Below are positions 41,422 to 54,583 of a stretch of DNA of 64,000 bases, piece after piece. Source of the stretch: Pseudomonas paralcaligenes (GTDB lineage: Bacteria; Pseudomonadota; Gammaproteobacteria; Pseudomonadales; Pseudomonadaceae). The stretch is from positions 186,001 through 250,000 of the forward strand of contig NZ_BPFX01000007.1 of assembly GCF_019655855.1 (NCBI RefSeq). Direction: 5' to 3'. A model generated the notes under the pieces. The model ran no database searches, had not been told where the DNA came from, and worked only from the letters and a program-made list of their open reading frames with translations. Both the position numbers and the translations under genes were made by a program. Every line of letters begins with the position of its first letter. The first letter of the stretch is position 1.

Positions 41422-41934
41422 ATGAGCCGTTATCGTCCGCCCCGCACCGCCGGCACTCCGCTGATCACCCCCGAAGGCGAGGCGCGCCTGCGCGCCGAGC
41501 TGCACGAACTCTGGCATGTGCGCCGGCCCCAGGTGACCCAGGCAGTCAGCGAGGCGGCCGCCCTCGGCGACCGCTCGGAGAACGCCGAGTACATCTATGG
41601 CAAGAAGATGCTGCGCGAGATCGACGGCCGCGTGCGCTTCCTGACCAAGCGCCTGGAGAACCTGAAGGTGGTGGACAGCCGCCCCGCCGATCCGAACAAG
41701 GTCTACTTCGGCGCCTGGGTGACGCTGGAGGACGACGACGGCGCCGAATCGCGCTACCGCATCGTTGGCCCCGACGAGCTGGACCTCAAGCAGGGCCTGA
41801 TCAGCATCGATTCGCCGCTGGCGCGCGCCCTGGTGGGCAAGGCGCTGGACGCCGAGGTACGGGTGCAGACGCCGAGCGGCGAGCAGACCTTCTACATCAC
41901 CGCCATCGACTACCCGGGGTTCAGCGCAAGCTGA
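41422..41934 (+). CDS. greB: Transcription elongation factor GreB
   Basis: 170 residues. An N-terminal antiparallel coiled coil with the acidic tip [15 protein letters not shown] is followed by the FKBP-like C-terminal domain. It stimulates RNA polymerase cleavage of back-tracked transcripts. The form with an extended C-terminus ([11 protein letters not shown]) marks GreB rather than GreA. It overlaps the convergent small gene by 14 bases. Confidence 0.96.
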   Translation: MSRYRPPRTAGTPLITPEGEARLRAELHELWHVRRPQVTQAVSEAAALGDRSENAEYIYGKKMLREIDGRVRFLTKRLENLKVVDSRPADPNKVYFGAWVTLEDDDGAESRYRIVGPDELDLKQGLISIDSPLARALVGKALDAEVRVQTPSGEQTFYITAIDYPGFSAS

Positions 41935-42232
41935 TCAGGCCCTGGCGGGCCACCCGCACCAACTGGCCGATCAACTCGCCCTCCAGCGGGCGCGCCTCGG
42001 CACCGACCACCACCAGGTCGAAGGCGTCCGCCGGCAGCCGCGCGAGGTCCTGGACCTGGGCGCCGGCGAAGCGGACGAGGAAATTGCGCGAGCCCGGCCA
42101 GTGCTTGGGCCAGCCTTCCAGGCTCTTGAGCAAACGCGGCTGATGGCTGCCGACCAGCAGGACATGCGGGTGGCGATTGACCGCGGCGTGCGGCAGGGGG
42201 GAAAAATGCAGGTGGGTGCGCGGACAACTCAT
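41921..42232 (-). CDS. Conserved small protein of unknown function
   Basis: 103 residues. A Rossmann-like strand appears at [10 protein letters not shown] and again at [10 protein letters not shown], and it ends [15 protein letters not shown], recalling half of a receiver or methyltransferase fold without its catalytic residues. No signal peptide. It overlaps greB tail to tail. Function is not known to me. Confidence 0.6.
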   Translation of the reverse strand: MSCPRTHLHFSPLPHAAVNRHPHVLLVGSHQPRLLKSLEGWPKHWPGSRNFLVRFAGAQVQDLARLPADAFDLVVVGAEARPLEGELIGQLVRVARQGLISLR

Positions 42233-42398
42233 GGATACAGTCTCAGCCTCGGATTCCCGCCGGGCTGCGGTGGGAGGCGACACCGGCCAGCGCTTTAGCG
42301 GTATTCGCCCGACCGGGCGGCGCCCCGCAAGTTGCTCTTAAATCGGCGCCATGGGGTGCGATGCTAAAAACGCCGCCCAACGCTGTCAAGGTAAGCCC

Positions 42399-42893
42399 AT
42401 GCGACTGTTCTTCGCCCTGCCCTGTCCCACCGAGATCGCCGAGCGGATCGCCGCCTGGTGCGACGGCTGCCATTTCGCCGGCCGGCCCGTGCCCACCGCC
42501 AACTTCCACCTGACCCTGGCCTTCCTCGGCCACCTGCCGGAGAGCCGGCTCGAACTGCTTCGCCAGTTGCCGCCACGGCTGCCGCTGGCGGAGCTGGCCT
42601 TCGACCTGTGCCTGGATCACCTCGACTGCTGGCAGGGCGGGCTGCTGCACCTGGCTCCCAGCCAGACTCCCGAGCAGTTGCTGGCTTTGGCCAGCTGCCT
42701 TGACGACCTGCTGAACGAGGCGGGCCTGCCGACGGAGCGGCGCGCCTACCGCCCCCACCTGACCCTGGCGCGCGACAGTCGCCTGGCCGAACGGCAGGCC
42801 CCTCCGGCCTTCGCCTGGCGGGTCGAGGAAATGGCGCTCTACCAGTCCGAGCAGGACCGCTATATCCCCCTATCCCGGTGGCCGCTGGGCTGA
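42399..42893 (+). CDS. thpR: RNA 2',3'-cyclic phosphodiesterase (2'-5' RNA ligase family)
   Basis: 164 residues. The two catalytic HxTx motifs are HLTL at 37-40 and 120-123, in the two-lobed LigT fold. Hydrolyses RNA 2',3'-cyclic phosphates; historically called 2'-5' RNA ligase. An AAGGT ribosome site precedes the ATG. It lies between greB and lipA. Confidence 0.92.
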   Translation: MRLFFALPCPTEIAERIAAWCDGCHFAGRPVPTANFHLTLAFLGHLPESRLELLRQLPPRLPLAELAFDLCLDHLDCWQGGLLHLAPSQTPEQLLALASCLDDLLNEAGLPTERRAYRPHLTLARDSRLAERQAPPAFAWRVEEMALYQSEQDRYIPLSRWPLG

Positions 42894-42953
42894 GCCGGTA
42901 GCGCTCGAACAGAGCCACAGGTAGCTGTCACCCTCCCAGGGAGGGGGCAGCCC

Positions 42954-44108
<1,155 letters not shown>

Positions 44109-44115
44109 GCCCAGG

Positions 44116-44138
44116 ATCGGGGCCCACGAGGCCCCGAT
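44116..44138 (+). terminator. Attenuator-like hairpin between lipA and lifO
   Basis: A perfect 9-bp stem (ATCGGGGCC, five-base loop, complement) without a T-run. It would lower lifO expression relative to lipA or stabilise lipA mRNA; the foldase is needed in lower amounts than the lipase. Confidence 0.55.
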
Positions 44139-44162
44139 GTCCCCTCCCTGCCGAGTCTCGCC

Positions 44163-45212
44163 GTGAACAAGCTCCTGCTATTGGCCGCGCCCCTGGTGAT
44201 CGGGGTCGGTATCGCCGTCACGCTCCACCTGAATCCGCTCGAACCCGATGACCAGTCGGCTCCGGCACCGCAGCCCCCCGCCGGCGCGCCCGTGCCCATG
44301 ACGCTGCCGCAACCGGAACAAAGTGCGCACCAGCCCCCCTCCCTGACGGCCGGCATCACGCCGCTGCCGCGCTCGTTCGCGGGCACCCAGGTGGATGGGC
44401 AGTTCCGCCTCGACGAGGCCGGCAACCTGCTGATCACCATGGATATCCGGCGCATCTTCGATTACTTCCTCAGCGCCTATGGCGAGGAGGAAACCATCAC
44501 CACCAGCGTCGAGCGCCTGCGCGCCTACGTGCGCAGCCAGCTCGAGGAGCCGGCGCTGAGCCAGGCCCTGGCCCTGCTCGACCAGTACCTGGATTACAAG
44601 CGCCAGCTGATCCAGCTGGAGAAGGACCTGCCGCAGATGGCCAGCCTGGACGCCCTGCGCCAGCGCGAACAGGCGGTGCAGAACCTGCGCGCCAGCATCT
44701 TCAGCACCGAGGCACACCAGGCCTTCTTCGCCCAGGAGGAGGCCTACAACCAGTTCACCCTGCAACGCCTGGCGATCCGCCACGACCAGTCGCTGGACGA
44801 CCGGCAGAAGGCCGAGGCGCTGGACAGCCTGCGCGCCAGCCTGCCCGAGGAGATGCAGGACATGGTGGTGCCGCAGCTGCAGGCCGAACTGCGCCAGCAG
44901 ACCGCCGCCCTGCAGGCCCAGGGCGCCAGCGCCGCGCAGATCCAGCAACTGCGCATGCAGCTGGTCGGCGCGGAAGCCACCGCCCGGCTCGAAGCCCTGG
45001 ACCAGACCCGCGAGCAATGGCAGCGCCGCCTCGGCGACTACCGGCGCGAGAAGGCACGCATCGAAAGCAGTGGTCTCTCCGCCGAGGACAAGCAGGCCAG
45101 CATCGAGCGGATGGCGAAGGAGCGCTTCGACGAACGCGAGATGCTGCGCCTGGAAGCCGCCGAGCAACTGGCCCAGAGCCGCGAGGCGGGCGCCGCGGAG
45201 AGGACGCCCTAG
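44163..45212 (+). CDS. lifO: Lipase-specific foldase (steric chaperone)
   Basis: 349 residues starting at a GTG. An N-terminal membrane anchor (about 3-22), a Pro/Ala-rich linker (about 25-60), and then the helical periplasmic domain. The foldase signature RxxFDYxLSAxGE lies at 97-108 and the rest is a long extended alpha-helical scaffold, rich in Gln and Glu. It keeps to the periplasmic face and folds LipA. Length is normal. It overlaps the convergent hydrolase gene by four bases. Confidence 0.95.
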   Translation: MNKLLLLAAPLVIGVGIAVTLHLNPLEPDDQSAPAPQPPAGAPVPMTLPQPEQSAHQPPSLTAGITPLPRSFAGTQVDGQFRLDEAGNLLITMDIRRIFDYFLSAYGEEETITTSVERLRAYVRSQLEEPALSQALALLDQYLDYKRQLIQLEKDLPQMASLDALRQREQAVQNLRASIFSTEAHQAFFAQEEAYNQFTLQRLAIRHDQSLDDRQKAEALDSLRASLPEEMQDMVVPQLQAELRQQTAALQAQGASAAQIQQLRMQLVGAEATARLEALDQTREQWQRRLGDYRREKARIESSGLSAEDKQASIERMAKERFDEREMLRLEAAEQLAQSREAGAAERTP

Positions 45213-45826
45213 CGGCTGCCCCTCCCACCCACCGTTCCCGTGAGTAAAAAGTCCGCCACGGCCTGCGCCGCGCGCTGCAGGTGCTGTTCGTGGCTGAAGC
45301 CCGACGCCTTGAGCGGTTTCAGGTCGTGGTCGGCGGCCTCCAGCCACAGCATCTCGATGCTCGGCGAAAGGCTGTAGCCCTCCACTCTCTCCCGACCACC
45401 CAGCGCATCGCGCTCGCCCTGGACGATCAGCGTGGGCGTGCGCAGCTCCGCCAGGTGCGCCACCCGCGGCTTCTCCGGCTTGCCCGCGGCGTGGAAGGGG
45501 TAGCCCAGGCAGACCAGCGCATCGGCCTCCAATTCGTCCGCCAGCACGCTGGCCATGCGCCCGCCCATGGACTTGCCGCCCACGGCCAACGGCCCTGACA
45601 CCTGTTCGCGCACCAGCCGATAGACCTCGCGCCAGCACTCCAGCAGCTGCGCCTGCGGGTTCGGCGGACGCTTGCCGCCGCTGCGGCGCCGTTCCGCCAT
45701 GTAGGGAAACTCGAAGCGCAGCACGCCCACTCCACGCTCCGCCAACAGCTCGGCCATGCGCTGCATGAACGGGCTGTCCATCGGCGCGCCGGCGCCGTGG
45801 GCGAGGATCAGCACCCCCTGCGACAT
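45209..45826 (-). CDS. Alpha/beta-hydrolase, Tex30/KANL3 type
   Basis: 205 residues from [15 protein letters not shown]. The oxyanion HGAGAPMDS loop, the nucleophile elbow [10 protein letters not shown], an aspartate in QGERDALGG and a histidine in ADHDLKPLK form an intact catalytic set. Cytoplasmic, no signal peptide. Substrate unknown. Its start lies 40 bases from the ANR box of the oxidase operon on the other strand. Confidence 0.88.
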   Translation of the reverse strand: MSQGVLILAHGAGAPMDSPFMQRMAELLAERGVGVLRFEFPYMAERRRSGGKRPPNPQAQLLECWREVYRLVREQVSGPLAVGGKSMGGRMASVLADELEADALVCLGYPFHAAGKPEKPRVAHLAELRTPTLIVQGERDALGGRERVEGYSLSPSIEMLWLEAADHDLKPLKASGFSHEQHLQRAAQAVADFLLTGTVGGRGSR

Positions 45827-45865
45827 CGTGTCCGCCCCGTTCCACAGCCATCCCCGCGCGCGGCA

Positions 45866-45879
45866 TTGATCCCCGTCAA
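45866..45879 (+). promoter_or_regulatory. ANR (Fnr-type) box upstream of ccoN2
   Basis: TTGAT-CCCC-GTCAA matches the Anr/Fnr consensus TTGAT-N4-ATCAA with one mismatch. A weak -10 element (CATGCT, 45902-45907) lies 22 bases downstream, which places the box near -41.5 from a start near 45914; the same spacing is found at hemN. It implies activation of this operon by Anr at low oxygen. Confidence 0.72.
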
Positions 45880-45946
45880 TAACCATCATCGTGCCATTAC
45901 CCATGCTTGCCCTGCTTTTCACAAACCGTGGATGGAAGCCCAACAC

Positions 45947-47386
45947 ATGAACACAACCAGCACTGCGGCATACAACTATAAGGTTGTCCGCCAGTTCGCC
46001 ATTATGACGGTGGTTTGGGGCATAGTCGGGATGGGGCTCGGCGTGTTCATCGCCGCCCAGCTGGCCTGGCCTGAACTGAACTTCAACCTGCCGTGGACCA
46101 GCTTCGGCCGTCTGCGCCCGCTGCACACCAACGCGGTGATCTTCGCGTTCGGCGGCTGCGCGCTGTTCGCCACCAGCTACTACTCGCTGCAACGGACCTG
46201 CCAGACCCGCCTGATCTCCGACAAGCTCGCCGCCTTCACCTTCTGGGGCTGGCAGCTGGTGATCGTGCTGGCCGCCATCAGCCTGCCGCTGGGCTGGACC
46301 TCCTCCAAGGAGTACGCCGAGCTGGAGTGGCCGATCGACATCCTGATCACCATCGTCTGGGTCGCCTACGCGCTGGTGTTCTTCGGCACCCTGATGAAGC
46401 GCCGGACCAAGCACATCTACGTGGGCAACTGGTTCTTCGGCGGCTTCATCCTGACCGTGGCGATCCTGCACATCGTCAACAACCTGGAAGTGCCGATCAC
46501 CCTGACCAAGTCCTACTCGCTGTACGCCGGCGCCACCGACGCCATGGTCCAGTGGTGGTACGGCCACAACGCCGTGGGCTTCTTCCTGACCGCAGGCTTC
46601 CTGGGGATGATGTACTACTTCGTGCCGAAGCAGGCCGAGCGTCCGGTCTACTCCTATCGCCTGTCCATCGTGCACTTCTGGGCGCTGATCACCCTGTACA
46701 TCTGGGCCGGTCCGCACCACCTGCACTACACCGCCCTGCCGGACTGGGCCCAGTCCCTCGGCATGGTGATGTCGCTGGTCCTGCTGGCACCGAGCTGGGG
46801 CGGCATGATCAACGGCATGATGACCCTCTCCGGCGCCTGGCATAAGCTGCGCTCCGACCCCATCCTGCGCTTCCTGGTGGTATCCCTGGCCTTCTACGGC
46901 ATGTCCACCTTCGAAGGCCCGATGATGGCCATCAAGACCGTCAACGCCCTCTCCCACTACACCGACTGGACCATCGGCCACGTACACGCCGGCGCCCTCG
47001 GCTGGGTCGCGATGATCTCCATCGGCTCGCTCTACCACCTGATTCCCAAGGTGTTCGGCCGCGAGCAGATGCACAGCATCGGCCTGATCAACGCCCACTT
47101 CTGGCTGGCCACCATCGGCACCGTGCTCTACATCGCTTCGATGTGGGTCAACGGCATCACCCAGGGCCTGATGTGGCGTGCGGTCAACGAGGACGGCACC
47201 CTCACCTACTCCTTCGTCGAAGCCCTGGAAGCCAGCCACATCGGCTTCGTGGTGCGGGTCCTCGGCGGGGCCGTCTTCCTGCTCGGCATGTTCCTGATGG
47301 CCTGGAACACCTGGCTGACCGTTCGCGCCGCCAAGCCGGCCGAATACGACGCCGAAGCCCTGATTCCCGCAGAGGTCGCCCACTGA
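45947..47386 (+). CDS. ccoN2: Cytochrome cbb3 oxidase catalytic subunit I, ANR-linked copy
   Basis: 479 residues, about 12-14 membrane segments. Binuclear haem b-haem b3-CuB centre for reduction of oxygen with high affinity; conserved histidines include the one in [11 protein letters not shown] and the pair in GPHHLHYT. The ATG giving [12 protein letters not shown] is taken; it lies about 33 bases after the predicted start. It overlaps ccoO as TGATG. Large blocks are almost identical to the downstream copy (see findings). The number 2 follows the PAO1 naming for the Anr-controlled copy. Confidence 0.95.
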   Translation: MNTTSTAAYNYKVVRQFAIMTVVWGIVGMGLGVFIAAQLAWPELNFNLPWTSFGRLRPLHTNAVIFAFGGCALFATSYYSLQRTCQTRLISDKLAAFTFWGWQLVIVLAAISLPLGWTSSKEYAELEWPIDILITIVWVAYALVFFGTLMKRRTKHIYVGNWFFGGFILTVAILHIVNNLEVPITLTKSYSLYAGATDAMVQWWYGHNAVGFFLTAGFLGMMYYFVPKQAERPVYSYRLSIVHFWALITLYIWAGPHHLHYTALPDWAQSLGMVMSLVLLAPSWGGMINGMMTLSGAWHKLRSDPILRFLVVSLAFYGMSTFEGPMMAIKTVNALSHYTDWTIGHVHAGALGWVAMISIGSLYHLIPKVFGREQMHSIGLINAHFWLATIGTVLYIASMWVNGITQGLMWRAVNEDGTLTYSFVEALEASHIGFVVRVLGGAVFLLGMFLMAWNTWLTVRAAKPAEYDAEALIPAEVAH

Positions 47387-48000
47387 TGAGCAGCAAGCAC
47401 GAAATACTCGAGAAGAACGTCGGCCTGCTGGCCATCGCCATGATCCTGGCGGTGAGCATCGGCGGCCTGACCCAGATCGTCCCGCTGTTCTTCCAGGACG
47501 TGGTCAACGAGCCGGTCAAGGGCATGAAGCCCTACACCGCCCTGCAGCTGGAAGGCCGCGACATCTACATCAAGGAAGGCTGCGTCGGCTGCCACTCGCA
47601 GATGATCCGTCCGTTCCGCGCCGAGACCGAGCGCTACGGCCACTACTCCGTCGCCGGTGAAAGCGTCTGGGACCACCCGTTCCTGTGGGGCTCCAAGCGT
47701 ACCGGTCCGGACCTGGCCCGCGTCGGCGGCCGCTACTCGGACGACTGGCACCGCGCGCACCTGTACAACCCGCGCAACGTGGTGCCGGAGTCGAAGATGC
47801 CGGCCTACCCCTGGCTGGTCGAGAACAAGCTCGACGGCAAGGACACCGCGGCCAAGATGGGCGCCCTGCGCACGCTCGGCGTGCCGTATACCGACGAGGA
47901 CATCGCCGGTGCCCAGGCGTCCGTCAAGGGCAAGAGCGAGATGGAGGCGCTGGTCGCCTACCTGCAGGTGCTCGGCACCAGTCTGAAGAACAAGAGGTAA
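47386..48000 (+). CDS. ccoO2: Cytochrome cbb3 oxidase subunit II (mono-haem c), ANR-linked copy
   Basis: 204 residues. One N-terminal membrane anchor and one c-type haem site [13 protein letters not shown], with the axial methionine in SKMPAYPWL. Passes electrons from CcoP to CcoN. The core from about residue 57 to 158 is almost the same, base for base, as ccoO1, while both ends differ. It is followed after six bases directly by ccoP; no ccoQ is present. Confidence 0.96.
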   Translation: MSSKHEILEKNVGLLAIAMILAVSIGGLTQIVPLFFQDVVNEPVKGMKPYTALQLEGRDIYIKEGCVGCHSQMIRPFRAETERYGHYSVAGESVWDHPFLWGSKRTGPDLARVGGRYSDDWHRAHLYNPRNVVPESKMPAYPWLVENKLDGKDTAAKMGALRTLGVPYTDEDIAGAQASVKGKSEMEALVAYLQVLGTSLKNKR

Positions 48001-48006
48001 TCGGAC

Positions 48007-48957
48007 ATGACCACATTCTGGAGCTGGTACATCACCGTGCTCACCCTGGGCAGCCTGATCGCGCTGGTGTGGCTGTTGTTCGCCACCCGCAGCGGCCAGC
48101 GCCCCGGCGAATCCGAACAGACCATGGGCCATTCCTTCGACGGCATCGAGGAATACGACAATCCGCTGCCCAAGTGGTGGTTCATGCTGTTCCTCGGCAC
48201 CCTGATCTTCGCTGGCCTCTACCTGCTACTCTACCCGGGCCTGGGCAACTTCGCCGGCAAGCTGCCGGGCTACGAGGACGGCTGGACCCAGGTCAAGCAA
48301 TGGGAACGCGAGATGGACAAGGCCGACAAGGAATACGGCCCGATCTACGCCGGGTACGCCAAGATGTCGGTGGAAGCGGTCGCCCAGGACGAGCGCGCGC
48401 TGAAGATGGGCGGTCGCCTGTTCGCCTCCAACTGCTCGGTCTGCCACGGCTCCGACGCCAAGGGTGCCTACGGCTTCCCCAACCTGACCGACAACGAGTG
48501 GCGCTGGGGCGGCAACCCGGACTCGATCAAGCAGACCATCGCGGGTGGCCGCACCGGCATGATGCCGCCGCAAGCCGCCATGATCGGCGAGGAAGGCGTG
48601 CACAACGCAGCCGCCTACGTGCTGACCGAACTGGCCGGCCGCAAGCTGCCCGAGGGTGAGACCGCCGACATCGAAGCGGGCCGGAAGATCTTCGCCAGCA
48701 CCTGCTTCGCCTGCCACGGCGCCGACGGCAAGGGCATGCCGACCATGGGCGCGCCGAACCTGACCAACCCGAGCGCGTTCATCTACGGCAGCAGCTTCGC
48801 CCAGCTGCAGCAGACCATCCGCTACGGCCGCACCGGTCACATGCCGGCCCAGCTGCAGTTCGTCGGCAGCGAAGACAAGGTCCACCTGCTGGCCGCCTAC
48901 GTCTACAGCCTCTCGCAGAAAGCACAACCGGCCGAGGCAAAACTGGCCAGCGAATGA
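48007..48957 (+). CDS. ccoP2: Cytochrome cbb3 oxidase subunit III (di-haem c), ANR-linked copy
   Basis: 316 residues. An N-terminal membrane segment, a second near 58-80, and two haem c domains with [11 protein letters not shown] and [11 protein letters not shown]. Receives electrons from the bc1 complex or a soluble cytochrome c. It lacks the extra 12-residue insert seen in ccoP1 after LLPGY. A hairpin without T-run (48969-48990) follows the stop. Confidence 0.95.
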   Translation: MTTFWSWYITVLTLGSLIALVWLLFATRSGQRPGESEQTMGHSFDGIEEYDNPLPKWWFMLFLGTLIFAGLYLLLYPGLGNFAGKLPGYEDGWTQVKQWEREMDKADKEYGPIYAGYAKMSVEAVAQDERALKMGGRLFASNCSVCHGSDAKGAYGFPNLTDNEWRWGGNPDSIKQTIAGGRTGMMPPQAAMIGEEGVHNAAAYVLTELAGRKLPEGETADIEAGRKIFASTCFACHGADGKGMPTMGAPNLTNPSAFIYGSSFAQLQQTIRYGRTGHMPAQLQFVGSEDKVHLLAAYVYSLSQKAQPAEAKLASE

Positions 48958-50729
<1,772 letters not shown>

Positions 50730-50730
<1 letters not shown>

Positions 50731-51347
50731 TGGCCGGTAGCAAACACGAATTTCTCGAAAAGAACATCGGTCTGCTGACGCTGTTCATGGTCATCGCCGT
50801 GAGCATCGGCGGCCTGACCCAGATCGTTCCGCTGTTCTTCCAGGACGTCACCAACACCCCGGTCGAAGGCATGAAGCCGCGTACCGCCCTGGAACTTGAA
50901 GGCCGCGACATCTACATCAAGGAAGGCTGCGTCGGTTGCCACTCGCAGATGATCCGTCCGTTCCGCGCCGAGACCGAGCGCTACGGCCACTACTCCGTCG
51001 CCGGTGAAAGCGTCTGGGACCACCCGTTCCTGTGGGGCTCCAAGCGTACCGGCCCGGACCTGGCCCGCGTCGGCGGCCGCTACTCGGACGACTGGCACCG
51101 CGCGCACCTGTACAACCCGCGCAACGTGGTGCCGGAGTCGAAGATGCCGGCCTACCCCTGGCTCGTCGAGAACAAACTCGACGGCAAGGACACCGCGGCC
51201 AAGATGGAAGCTCTGCGCACGCTCGGCGTGCCGTACACCGACGAGGACATCGCCGGCGCTCGCGAAGCCGTCAAGGGCAAGACCGAGATGGACGCCCTGG
51301 TCGCCTTCCTGCAAGGCCTGGGCACCTCTATCAAGAACAAACGGTAA
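50730..51347 (+). CDS. ccoO1: Cytochrome cbb3 oxidase subunit II (mono-haem c), second copy
   Basis: 205 residues, haem site EGCVGCHSQ, ending GTSIKNKR. Bases 50901-51207 match the equivalent bases of ccoO2 with only four synonymous differences by eye. Upstream of this block the first 57 residues differ at many synonymous and some amino acid positions. Followed after six bases by ccoQ. Confidence 0.96.
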
Positions 51348-51353
51348 CGCGCC

Positions 51354-51539
51354 ATGGATATCGGGATGATTCGCGGTATAGGCACCGCAGTGGTCTTCAT
51401 CGCCTTCATCGGCGTGGTGCTCTGGGCCTACAGCAAGAAGCGCAAGAGCAGCTTCGACGAGGCAGCCAACCTGCCCTTCGCCGACGACGTCCCAGCCAAG
51501 AAGCGTGACGAGCAAGATTCTGGGAGCAATAAAGAATGA
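51354..51539 (+). CDS. ccoQ1: Cytochrome cbb3 oxidase subunit CcoQ
   Basis: 61 residues. One membrane segment (about 7-25, [18 protein letters not shown]) followed by a basic then acidic cytoplasmic tail. It stabilises the interaction of CcoP with the CcoNO core in the known family. It overlaps ccoP by four bases (ATGA). Confidence 0.93.
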   Translation: MDIGMIRGIGTAVVFIAFIGVVLWAYSKKRKSSFDEAANLPFADDVPAKKRDEQDSGSNKE

Positions 51540-52504
51540 CTTCGTTCTGGAGTATCTACATCAGCGTACTGAGCCTCGGCACCATCGTCGCGCTCACCTG
51601 GCTGATCTTCGGGGTGCGCAAGGGTCAGCGCGCCGACACCACCGAGGACACCGTCGGCCACTCCTTCGATGGCATCGAGGAGTTCGACAATCCGCTGCCC
51701 AAGTGGTGGTTCATGCTGTTCGTCGGCACCATCATCTTCGCCCTCGGCTACCTGGTCCTCTACCCGGGCCTGGGTAACTGGAAAGGCCTGCTGCCCGGCT
51801 ACAACGAGGCCGGCGACGGCAAGCCGTTCAGCAGCGGCGAGCGTGGCTGGACCGGCGTGCACGAGTGGGAGCGCGAGATGGTTCGCGCCGACAAGCAATA
51901 CGCGCCGATCTACGCCAAGTACGCCGGCATGCCGATCGAGGAAGTGGCCAAGGACGAGCAGGCCCTGAAGATGGGCGGTCGTCTGTTCGCCTCCAACTGC
52001 TCGGTCTGCCACGGCTCCGACGCCAAGGGCGCCTACGGCTTCCCCAACCTGACCGACAACGAGTGGCGCTGGGGCGGCACGCCGGAAGACATCAAGCAGA
52101 CCATCACCGCCGGCCGTCACGGCATGATGCCTGCCCAGGCGCCGACCATCGGCGAGGAAGGCGTACGCAACGTGGCCGCCTACGTGCTGACCGAACTGGC
52201 CGGCCGCAAGCTGCCCGAAGGCGTCACCGCCGACGTCGCCGCCGGCAAGCAGGTGTTCGAGAGCGTCTGCTTCGCCTGCCACACCAAGGAAGGCACCGGC
52301 ACCCCGAGCATGGGCGCGCCGAACCTGACCAACCCGAGCGCCTTCATCTACGGCAGCAGCTACGCTCAACTGCAGCAGACCATTCGCTACGGTCGCAACG
52401 GCAGCATGCCGGCGCAGCTGCAGTACGTGGGCAGCGAAGACAAGGTGCACCTGCTGGCGGCGTACGTGTACAGCCTGTCGCACGGCAAGCAAGCAGAGAA
52501 GTAA
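51536..52504 (+). CDS. ccoP1: Cytochrome cbb3 oxidase subunit III (di-haem c), second copy
   Basis: 322 residues. Two haem sites [11 protein letters not shown] and [11 protein letters not shown]. Compared with ccoP2 it has an insert [14 protein letters not shown] after LLPGYN and slightly different N-terminus. Otherwise the first haem domain is nearly identical in DNA to ccoP2. The stop is 132 bases before ccoG; a hairpin GCGACC-gct-GGTCGC lies in that gap. Confidence 0.95.
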   Translation: MTSFWSIYISVLSLGTIVALTWLIFGVRKGQRADTTEDTVGHSFDGIEEFDNPLPKWWFMLFVGTIIFALGYLVLYPGLGNWKGLLPGYNEAGDGKPFSSGERGWTGVHEWEREMVRADKQYAPIYAKYAGMPIEEVAKDEQALKMGGRLFASNCSVCHGSDAKGAYGFPNLTDNEWRWGGTPEDIKQTITAGRHGMMPAQAPTIGEEGVRNVAAYVLTELAGRKLPEGVTADVAAGKQVFESVCFACHTKEGTGTPSMGAPNLTNPSAFIYGSSYAQLQQTIRYGRNGSMPAQLQYVGSEDKVHLLAAYVYSLSHGKQAEK

Positions 52505-52636
52505 GGTTACAAAGGCCTGGCGCGACCGCTGGTCGCACCCGGCCACCGCTCGATCAGGCGTACCATAGTGACGTGAAATTCTGACTCCCTCGGCAAGTAT
52601 CGGGGGAGCGCCCACACAAGCCGTGGTACGTCCCTG

Positions 52637-54052
52637 ATGAGCGAACAGATTCCCGTCCGAAACATCACCCCTCCCCCGGCCAAGGGCGGCGAAACCGTCG
52701 ACCTCTACGCCAGCCGCGAAAAGATCTACACCCGCGCCTTCACCGGCCTGTTCCGCAATCTCCGCCTCAGCGGCGGCGCCTTCCTGTTCCTGCTCTACTT
52801 CGGCACCGTCTGGCTCAACTGGGATGGCCATCAGGCCGTCTGGTGGAACCTGCCGGAACGCAAATTCTTCATCTTCGGCGCCACCTTCTGGCCGCAGGAC
52901 TTCGCCCTGCTGTCCTGGCTGCTGATCATCTGCGCCTTCGGCCTGTTCTTCATCACCGTGTTCGCCGGCCGCGTCTGGTGCGGCTACACCTGCCCGCAGA
53001 GCGTGTGGACCTGGGTCTTCATGTGGTGCGAGAAAGTCACCGAGGGCGACCGCAACCAGCGCATGAAGCTGGACAAGGCGCCGATGAGCGCCAACAAGTT
53101 CGCCCGCAAGGCCGCCAAGCACGGCCTGTGGATTCTCATCGGCCTGGTCACCGGCCTGACCTTCGTCGGCTACTTCTCGCCGATCCGCGACCTGATCCCC
53201 AGCCTGCTCAACGGCGAGGCCGACGGCTGGGCCTACTTCTGGGTCGGCTTCTTCACCCTGGCCACCTACGGCAACGCCGGCTGGCTGCGCGAACAGGTGT
53301 GCATCTACATGTGCCCCTACGCGCGCTTCCAGAGCGTGATGTTCGACAAGGACACCCTGATCGTCTCCTACGACCCGCGCCGCGGCGAGAAACGCGGCCC
53401 GCGCAAGAAGACCCTCGACTACAAGGCCCAGGGGCTGGGCGACTGCATCGACTGCACCATGTGCGTCCAGGTCTGCCCCACCGGCATCGACATCCGCGAC
53501 GGTCTGCAGATCGAGTGCATCGGCTGCGCCGCCTGCATCGACGCCTGCGACAGCATCATGGACAAGATGGGCTACCCGCGAGGCCTGATCAGCTACACAA
53601 CCGAACACAATCTTTCCGGGCAGAAGACGCACCTGGTGCGTCCGCGCCTGATAGGCTACGCCACCGCGCTGGTGGCGATGATCGGCCTGTTCGGTTGGGC
53701 CGTCGCCAGCCGCTCGCTGGTGGAGATCGACGTGCTCAAGGACCGCGTGCTGTTCCGCGAGAACGAAGAAGGCCACATCGAGAACGTCTACACCGTGAAG
53801 CTGATGAACAAGGCCCAGCGCGACCTGACCTACGTGATCTCCGTCGAAGGCATCGAGGGTATCGAGTACGAAGGCAGGAACGAGGTCAAGGCGGCGGCCG
53901 GCGAGGTGCTGTCGATTCCGGTGGAGCTGTCCATCCCGCCGGAGAAGCTGCCTTCCAGCGCCAATGAAGTCGTGTTCAAGGTCCAGGCCTTGGAAGATCC
54001 GTCCATCGAGAACGACGCCGACAGCCGCTTCATCGGCCCGAGCGTACGTTGA
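52637..54052 (+). CDS. ccoG: CcoG (RdxA/FixG), cupric reductase for cbb3 assembly
   Basis: 471 residues. Several membrane segments, a CGYTCPQSVW motif in the membrane core, and two 4Fe-4S clusters: CIDCTMCVQVCPTG and CIGCAACIDAC. It ends with a periplasmic Ig-like domain. The family reduces Cu(II) to Cu(I) for delivery to the CuB site of the oxidase. It begins the ccoGHIS assembly set and ends 14 bases before ccoH. Confidence 0.95.
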   Translation: MSEQIPVRNITPPPAKGGETVDLYASREKIYTRAFTGLFRNLRLSGGAFLFLLYFGTVWLNWDGHQAVWWNLPERKFFIFGATFWPQDFALLSWLLIICAFGLFFITVFAGRVWCGYTCPQSVWTWVFMWCEKVTEGDRNQRMKLDKAPMSANKFARKAAKHGLWILIGLVTGLTFVGYFSPIRDLIPSLLNGEADGWAYFWVGFFTLATYGNAGWLREQVCIYMCPYARFQSVMFDKDTLIVSYDPRRGEKRGPRKKTLDYKAQGLGDCIDCTMCVQVCPTGIDIRDGLQIECIGCAACIDACDSIMDKMGYPRGLISYTTEHNLSGQKTHLVRPRLIGYATALVAMIGLFGWAVASRSLVEIDVLKDRVLFRENEEGHIENVYTVKLMNKAQRDLTYVISVEGIEGIEYEGRNEVKAAAGEVLSIPVELSIPPEKLPSSANEVVFKVQALEDPSIENDADSRFIGPSVR

Positions 54053-54066
54053 ACACAGGTTCCTAC

Positions 54067-54570
54067 ATGTCGCAGCAACAACCTCCGGTCGTCCCCTGGT
54101 ACAAAGTCACCTGGGTCTGGCTCATCCTCGGTCTCCTCGGCATGTCCGTGGTGCTCGGCACCAGCATGCTGGTGATCGCCACCAAGAACCCGCCGGGACT
54201 GCTGTCGGACAACTACTACGACGTCGGCAAGGGCATCAACACCTCGCTGGAGCGCGAGGAACTGGCGACCCGCCTGAAACTGCGCGCCGAGCTGGTGCTG
54301 GACAACGAGAAGGGCACCGCCGCCCTGCAGCTGGAGGGCTACAGCAACCCGCCGCAGCTGGTACTCAACCTGATCTCGCCGACCCAGCCGGAGCGCGACC
54401 GCCGGGTAGTGATGCAGGCCCAGGGCGACGGCAGCTACGCCGGCAACCTGCTGGACGCCGTCGAGGGCCGCCGCTTCGTCGAACTGATCGGCCAGGAAGG
54501 CGGCAAGGACTGGCGCCTGTTCGAAGAAGAAAACCTGGCCAGCGGCCAGCGCGTCCAGCTTGGCGAGTAA
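54067..54570 (+). CDS. ccoH: CcoH (FixH-like) cbb3 assembly protein
   Basis: 167 residues from MSQQQPPVVPWYKV. One membrane segment (about 14-36), then a periplasmic FixH domain with SDNYYDVGKGINT near the start of it. It stays bound to the mature oxidase in other bacteria. A TTG six codons upstream is an alternative start, within the ccoG stop region, but it is less likely. Confidence 0.92.
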   Translation: MSQQQPPVVPWYKVTWVWLILGLLGMSVVLGTSMLVIATKNPPGLLSDNYYDVGKGINTSLEREELATRLKLRAELVLDNEKGTAALQLEGYSNPPQLVLNLISPTQPERDRRVVMQAQGDGSYAGNLLDAVEGRRFVELIGQEGGKDWRLFEEENLASGQRVQLGE

Positions 54571-54583
54571 TGCCCCGCCGAGC

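Noticed and set aside
45209..47383. Minus-strand frame of 724 codons over ccoN2
   Set aside because: Only its last 205 codons (the hydrolase) are real; the rest is the mirror of ccoN2. The very similar mirror frame over ccoN1 (49255-50727) comes from the duplicated gene, not from a conserved antisense protein.
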